Shown piece after piece: positions 63,171-64,000 of a stretch of DNA of 64,000 bases. The first letter of the stretch is position 1. Each line of letters starts with the position of its first letter. Below the pieces are notes generated by a model, which ran no database searches, was not told where the DNA came from, and saw only the letters and a list, made by a program, of their open reading frames with translations. Source of the stretch: JBECKS01 sp964557005 (GTDB lineage Bacteria; Pseudomonadota; Gammaproteobacteria; Pseudomonadales; JBECKS01); NCBI GenBank assembly GCA_964557005.1, contig CAZKYI010000007.1, forward strand, positions 62,001 to 126,000, written 5' to 3'. The position numbers were made by a program, and so were the translations under genes.

Positions 63171-64000
63171 TTTTTTTCTTTCTCACCGAATGCACCGCAT
63201 CGCCAAAACCGCGTAACCACCAATCCAGTTGGCCAGAATCCACCACCGTTGCACTGATGAGATATTCCTCATCAAATTCCTTCACCTTTTGATCGGCGGA
63301 TAGCTTCGCTTCTAACAAATGCACGCCTGCTCCCTTGTTAATACGAAACCGTAATTCAATTTTCTGACCTTCCCCAAAACCAAAACGCCCCGCTTCATCG
63401 TATTTTTGCAAATCAAAATCTTTCAGCCTTTGAAATTTCAGCGTTGTTGGCTTCGCTGAAATAAAACGGTGCAAGGCAAGGTTACGCTCATCATCATAAC
63501 TTTCATAACGACACACCAGATACAAACACGAGCCTTGCTGCACCAAACCCAGCGGCATCACCTTGCCAGCACTTTGTTTTCCCTCAGCATTTTCATATTC
63601 AATCTCCAGCCACAAATTTTTGTACAGCGCATTACTCACCGCTTCCAGAATGCCGGAGCGAATCGGCGGCGGTAACAAAGGCTGGGTTTGGCTGACAACC
63701 CGTACTTTTTTCAGCCATTGTTTTTCCAGCTTGCTATCGGTTTGAGTACCCAAGGTGTAACGTGCCTGAGCGAAAAAACCGTTCATGGATTTCATTACAT
63801 CTGTTGGCAAAATGTTTTTCAAATAATCTTCTGCCAGTGACAAAATCAGCGCCTCCTGTTCATTCAGCCCTGGCAAGGAAAAGCCATCCGACTTTTCTTT
63901 CCAGCGATAACCATAGGGTTTTTCGCGATCATCACGTTCAATATCAAAATGCTCACTGAGCATGTCAAGTTGTCGTTGCACCGTGCGTAAGTCTCGGTCA
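63157..64000 (-). CDS. HTH-WYL domain transcriptional regulator (5-prime end beyond window)
   Basis: Partial gene: the frame stays open to the window edge, with RDLRTVQRQLDMLSEHFDI at about 63937-63995 being the end of a DeoR-like HTH. The rest is a WYL-domain regulator: a linker, a WYL domain (ALYKNLWLEIEYENAEGK, then GLVQQGSCLYLVCRYESYDDERNLALHRF) and a WCX-like C-terminal domain (IELRFRINKGAGVHLLEAKL to WWLRGFGDAV). Ligand nucleic acids or small molecules are suggested for WYL domains; the target is unknown. It converges on and overlaps the LuxR gene by 14 bp. Confidence 0.85.
   Translation of the reverse strand, partial: DRDLRTVQRQLDMLSEHFDIERDDREKPYGYRWKEKSDGFSLPGLNEQEALILSLAEDYLKNILPTDVMKSMNGFFAQARYTLGTQTDSKLEKQWLKKVRVVSQTQPLLPPPIRSGILEAVSNALYKNLWLEIEYENAEGKQSAGKVMPLGLVQQGSCLYLVCRYESYDDERNLALHRFISAKPTTLKFQRLKDFDLQKYDEAGRFGFGEGQKIELRFRINKGAGVHLLEAKLSADQKVKEFDEEYLISATVVDSGQLDWWLRGFGDAVHSVRKKKIKPD

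Noticed and set aside
1..64000. CRISPR arrays, tRNA/rRNA genes, complete insertion sequences or prophage
   Set aside because: None was seen on reading both strands; the only repeats are short intergenic elements. A dedicated tRNA or repeat scan was not possible.

Overview
The window is chromosomal DNA of a gammaproteobacterium. Gene order resembles Pseudomonas and the marine Cellvibrionales/Spongiibacteraceae: rluC divergent from rne; rpmF-plsX-fabD-fabG-acpP-fabF-pabC-mltG-tmk-holB-pilZ; comEC-exbB-exbD-msbA-lpxK-trm112-kdsB-murB; ubiG-mupP-yciK. GC content looks moderate (mid-40s percent by eye). No rRNA, tRNA, CRISPR array, prophage or complete insertion sequence was seen. The genus assignment is inference.

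Layout. (1) 1-11.4 kb, minus strand: a long fatty-acid/lipid synthesis and housekeeping block running rluC, HAD phosphatase, yceD, rpmF, plsX, fabD, fabG, acpP, fabF, pabC, mltG, tmk, holB, pilZ. (2) 11.4-14.2 kb: RNase E with a long structured leader. (3) 14.2-21.2 kb, minus strand: a probably iron-regulated five-gene operon. A Fur-box-like site precedes a delta-60-repeat lipoprotein, an imelysin-family lipoprotein, a full-length HTTM (vitamin-K-dependent-carboxylase-like) membrane protein, a DCC thiol-disulfide protein and a TonB-dependent receptor. This is the most interesting candidate for an undescribed system. (4) 21.2-29.7 kb, minus strand: cell envelope block (murB, kdsB, trm112, lpxK, msbA, exbD, exbB, comEC). 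(5) 29.8-36.8 kb: DUF2062 protein, yjdM, the Lol lipoprotein-release transporter, an SmpA-like protein, ubiG, a MupP-like phosphatase and yciK. (6) 36.8-40.7 kb: a repeat island, then etfBA divergent from the ETF:ubiquinone oxidoreductase gene. (7) 40.7-44.5 kb: a Fic protein with a tiny convergent antitoxin-like ORF, DUF1285, a HIT protein and mnmC.

(8) 44.5-51.7 kb: accessory lipid or steroid functions and regulators (class II aldolase, FATP-type acyl-CoA synthetase, HSDL2-like SDR, AraC, GGDEF and LysR regulators) and two very small acidic proteins. (9) 51.9-60.8 kb: monomeric isocitrate dehydrogenase, then a steroid-catabolism cluster. A Kst4D-like 3-ketosteroid dehydrogenase is divergent from hsaA-hsaD-hsaE-hsaG-hsaF, which cover hydroxylation of the secosteroid A ring, C-C bond hydrolysis, and hydratase, aldolase and acylating aldehyde dehydrogenase steps to pyruvate and propionyl-CoA. 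The ring-cleaving dioxygenase (HsaC) and flavin reductase (HsaB) are not in the window. (10) 60.8-64.0 kb: a RhuM-family gene, a LuxR-type regulator and a WYL regulator cut by the right edge.

Functional links. ETF and ETF-QO could collect electrons from acyl-CoA dehydrogenases of fatty acid or steroid side-chain oxidation; the FATP-like synthetase and HSDL2-like SDR fit the same lipid-degrading lifestyle. The TonB receptor needs an ExbBD-type energiser, and an ExbB/ExbD pair lies in the envelope block. Starts were chosen by eye from Shine-Dalgarno spacing and family N-termini. Several genes appear to use GTG or TTG, as noted in their entries.
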